NCBI GenBank assembly: GCA_022113835.1
Contig: JAILWY010000012.1
Span: forward strand, 3,472,001-3,536,000
Source: Atopsyche davidsoni
Lineage: Eukaryota; Arthropoda; Insecta; Trichoptera; Hydrobiosidae
DNA length: 64,000 nucleotides
Direction of reading: 5' to 3'
Made by a program: the position numbers and the translations under genes. The notes beneath the pieces were generated by a model that saw nothing but the letters and a program-made list of their open reading frames with translations, did no database searches and was not told where the DNA came from. This document shows, piece by piece, positions 62,076 to 64,000 of this stretch (position 1 is the first letter of the stretch; the number at the start of each line of letters is the position of its first letter).

Positions 62076-63440
62076 TTGTTTGAAAATTTTAATAAAATAA
62101 GTTGGAAAATCTAGAACTAATAAAACGTAATAAAAAATATTTAACTGTACTCCCGAAAACGTCAAATTAAAACAAGAGTTGCTGTCACTGAATAACACAT
62201 TGAATTGAATTTTGTGTAGCTTACTCTTTATAGTTTTTTTTTTTATTTAAATAAATTATGTATGCATCGATCTAATGTAAAGCAAAATAACCATTTTGTT
62301 TTTAATTTGTGAAGAAAAATACTATAAAATATGAGTAAATTATTTAAAAGACGGTTTAGCTTTAGATACAATATGGAATACAAACAGCTCAATTATCTTA
62401 TTTTTGGAAAGCCTAAATAAAAATTAAATGTAATTTACGAATATCAATTATAATAATCAAAGCTAATGGCTTCGCTCAAAATAATCCTTGTTTATTTGGC
62501 ATAAAACAATATTGTAATATTTTAATAAATTTAATAGAGGATATCTCGGAATAAATTATACCTAAAGCTTGTTGGAGTACATGCTTATTAAATCTTAACA
62601 ATAATTTGCTGACGCTTAATATGTAAATCGTTGTGTAAATAAATAAACCCCCGGCTTAATTTCATACTAAATGTCAGCAGTGTAAAATATTTCATCGTTT
62701 GGATTCTGCAGTGATTTATAATATGGCGTTCCTATTTACGTATATTCCGCGATACACAACATCTAAAACTCCTTTAAACGTTTTCACCCAAAAATAAATA
62801 AACAGACCAGATAAGCAATAAAATTTTGACTTACAGTGAACTTCTTATGATCCAATATTTATGTTTGCAGTTATTTTGTTGAACGTACTAAACAACGAAT
62901 GGGTATTAATTTGGGTTTAAAACGCATTTAATGAAAGTAAAAATAACAATATTTAGTTTATAATAATACAAATCAAGTTAAAATTTATGTCAAACATAAC
63001 ATTCTGTATTTCCCAAAGAAATATAAATAGTTAACTTATACATTATTTCTTCATGGTATATATATATTCTTCATTTTATAAAATAGTCTTTTGTATAAGA
63101 TTGTGTTTATTAAATTGATTTTTTTTTAATTAAAGCAATAGAAAGCAGTTCACTAAAAGCAATATACTATTTTTAAGTGACAGAGGCGCTTAAGAATTAT
63201 CGTATCATTATTCCTGAAGTTTCATTTCACTCAGGTTTATGTTGTCACTGAAATATCTCTGAAATCAGTAATATATTTCCTGAAAACGACGCCGTCTCTT
63301 TTAAAGAGCCTATAAAAAGGGTCCATATAATATATCAATGCATTTGCAATTGAATTTCCGCCGGAGGCCCGCTCTACTTTTGGGGAGTGAAACGGCAAAA
63401 GAGATTTAATAACATTTGAAATTATTTAAAATATGTAAAT
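62076..63440. other. AT-rich DNA without a recognisable gene
   Basis: Nothing is recognised apart from a small GC-richer spot beginning at 63355. Confidence 0.5.
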
Positions 63441-63450
63441 TTATAGTGAC

Positions 63451-63499
63451 AATTAATGCCAGATCAGGTATTAGTGCCCTAAATTAATGCCGGAACAGG
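63451..63499 (+). repeat. Short direct repeat, period 31 bp
   Basis: AATTAATGCCAGATCAGGT at 63451 and AATTAATGCCGGAACAGGT at 63482 differ at two positions. The second runs into TTTCAATCCCAG, which is one or two changes from a box B. Confidence 0.75.
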
Positions 63500-63658
63500 T
63501 TTCAATCCCAGATAATCGCAAGGTTGATTCGTTGGCTTACTTGTGCCATGAAAAGGAGCGTCGGATTTCAATTAAGGGTTCCCAAGACCCGTCGTAAACA
63601 TTTTTTCTGGTATTATTTTTTCTTAAACTAATATCTAATATTTTTCTTCTAATTTGGA

Positions 63659-63696
63659 AGTACACACACACACACACACATACACACACACAACAC
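63659..63696. repeat. (CA)n microsatellite
   Basis: An imperfect CA run with one TA interruption, directly abutting the left end of foldback copy 5. Confidence 0.9.
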
Positions 63697-63847
63697 TCAC
63701 ATTTTTACCGGTTTTGCATTATCAAACTTAGTCTGATAATGTCAACGTGAAAGGTTGACGAAACCTGTCACCAATAAAAAGTGAGATGTGGAAAAATCAC
63801 TCAAGTATTTATACTTAAAGTGGAATTCCAACAAGTACTCTCTGTCA
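63696..63847 (+). repeat. Foldback repeat family, copy 5, with the clearest hammerhead-like module
   Basis: The plus strand contains CTGATAA (63733-63739), T, GTCAAC (63741-63746), GTGAAAG, GTTGAC (63754-63759), GAAA (63760-63763) and CCTGTCACCAATAAAA. It then continues GATGTGGAAAAATCACTC, AAGTATTTATACTTAAAG, TGGAATTCCAACAAGTACTC. To the left, CACATTTTTACCGGTTTTGC and ATTATCAAACTTAG form an inverted partial module. The stem differs from other copies (GCCAAC/GTTGGC) by two changes that restore pairing. CTGATAA departs from the hammerhead core CTGANGA by one base, and there is an extra T before the stem. Confidence 0.85.
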
Positions 63848-64000
63848 AAAAAATTGATTACTTAGAATCTAAAAGCTTGTTATAATTCTGTAGTTTAATT
63901 CAAAGATCAGACGGATTTCAATTTTGAACTCACTGAGTAAGGCTCTTTAAATCTTAATTAGCGGTTATTTAATATGTATGTTTCAATATTTGAAATGAAC

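Noticed and set aside
63495..63590. Possible tRNA-like head around TTCGTTGGCTTACTTG
   Set aside because: Box A and box B matches are each degraded and the surrounding body does not match SINE family A.

Overview
This window looks like gene-poor nuclear DNA from an animal, most likely an insect. It is strongly AT-rich, has many homopolymer and TA runs, and shows no operon-like gene packing, Shine-Dalgarno sites or CRISPR arrays. It carries decayed eukaryotic transposons: a mauritiana/Mos1-type mariner, a second IS630/Tc1-mariner transposase tail, a scrap of non-LTR reverse transcriptase, and tRNA-derived SINEs. I find no intact protein-coding gene. Nearly all open frames are short, lack recognisable domains, or sit in GC-rich patches where stop codons are rare by composition. 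The window is best read as a large intron or intergenic stretch.

Layout. 0-5 kb: AT-rich DNA, a foldback repeat (about 2.56-2.70 kb), a GC-rich patch, then a four-unit tandem array (3.09-3.97 kb) fused to the tail of a tRNA-derived SINE. 5-19 kb: mostly AT-rich unique DNA with a LINE scrap (about 8.8-9.1 kb) and the first of three copies of a roughly 570-bp repeat (11.2-11.8 kb). 19-25 kb: the second copy of that repeat, preceded by a perfect 13-bp hairpin, a perfect 74-bp palindrome (21.85 kb) and two tRNA-like fragments. 29.7-31 kb: a cluster of hairpins and foldback elements. 38.8-39.4 kb: an internally deleted mariner. 40.7 kb: a half foldback element. 45.5-45.9 kb: a Tc1/mariner tail. 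46-60 kb: several GC-rich islands, the third repeat copy (47.4-48.0 kb) and a tandem duplication with 242-bp unit starts (59.5-60.0 kb). 61.6-62.1 kb: two SINEs in inverted orientation. 63.7 kb: another foldback element beside a CA microsatellite.

Most interesting signal. A dispersed foldback family has members at 2.6, 29.9, 30.8, 40.7 and 63.7 kb. It carries a conserved block that reads, on one strand, TGATAA-T, then a 6-bp stem with a 7-nt loop, then GAAA-CCGGTC. This order resembles the hammerhead ribozyme core (CUGANGA, stem II, GAAA, stem III, UH). The perfect palindrome at 21.85 kb has the same plan, with intact CTGATGA and GAAA blocks on each arm. The stem is kept by a compensatory double change in the 63.7-kb copy, and two isolated hairpins keep the stem with different loops. 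Every copy departs from the canonical core, so ribozyme activity is a hypothesis rather than a conclusion.

The GC-rich islands recur every few kilobases. They could be conserved regulatory DNA, but nothing in the sequence alone proves it.
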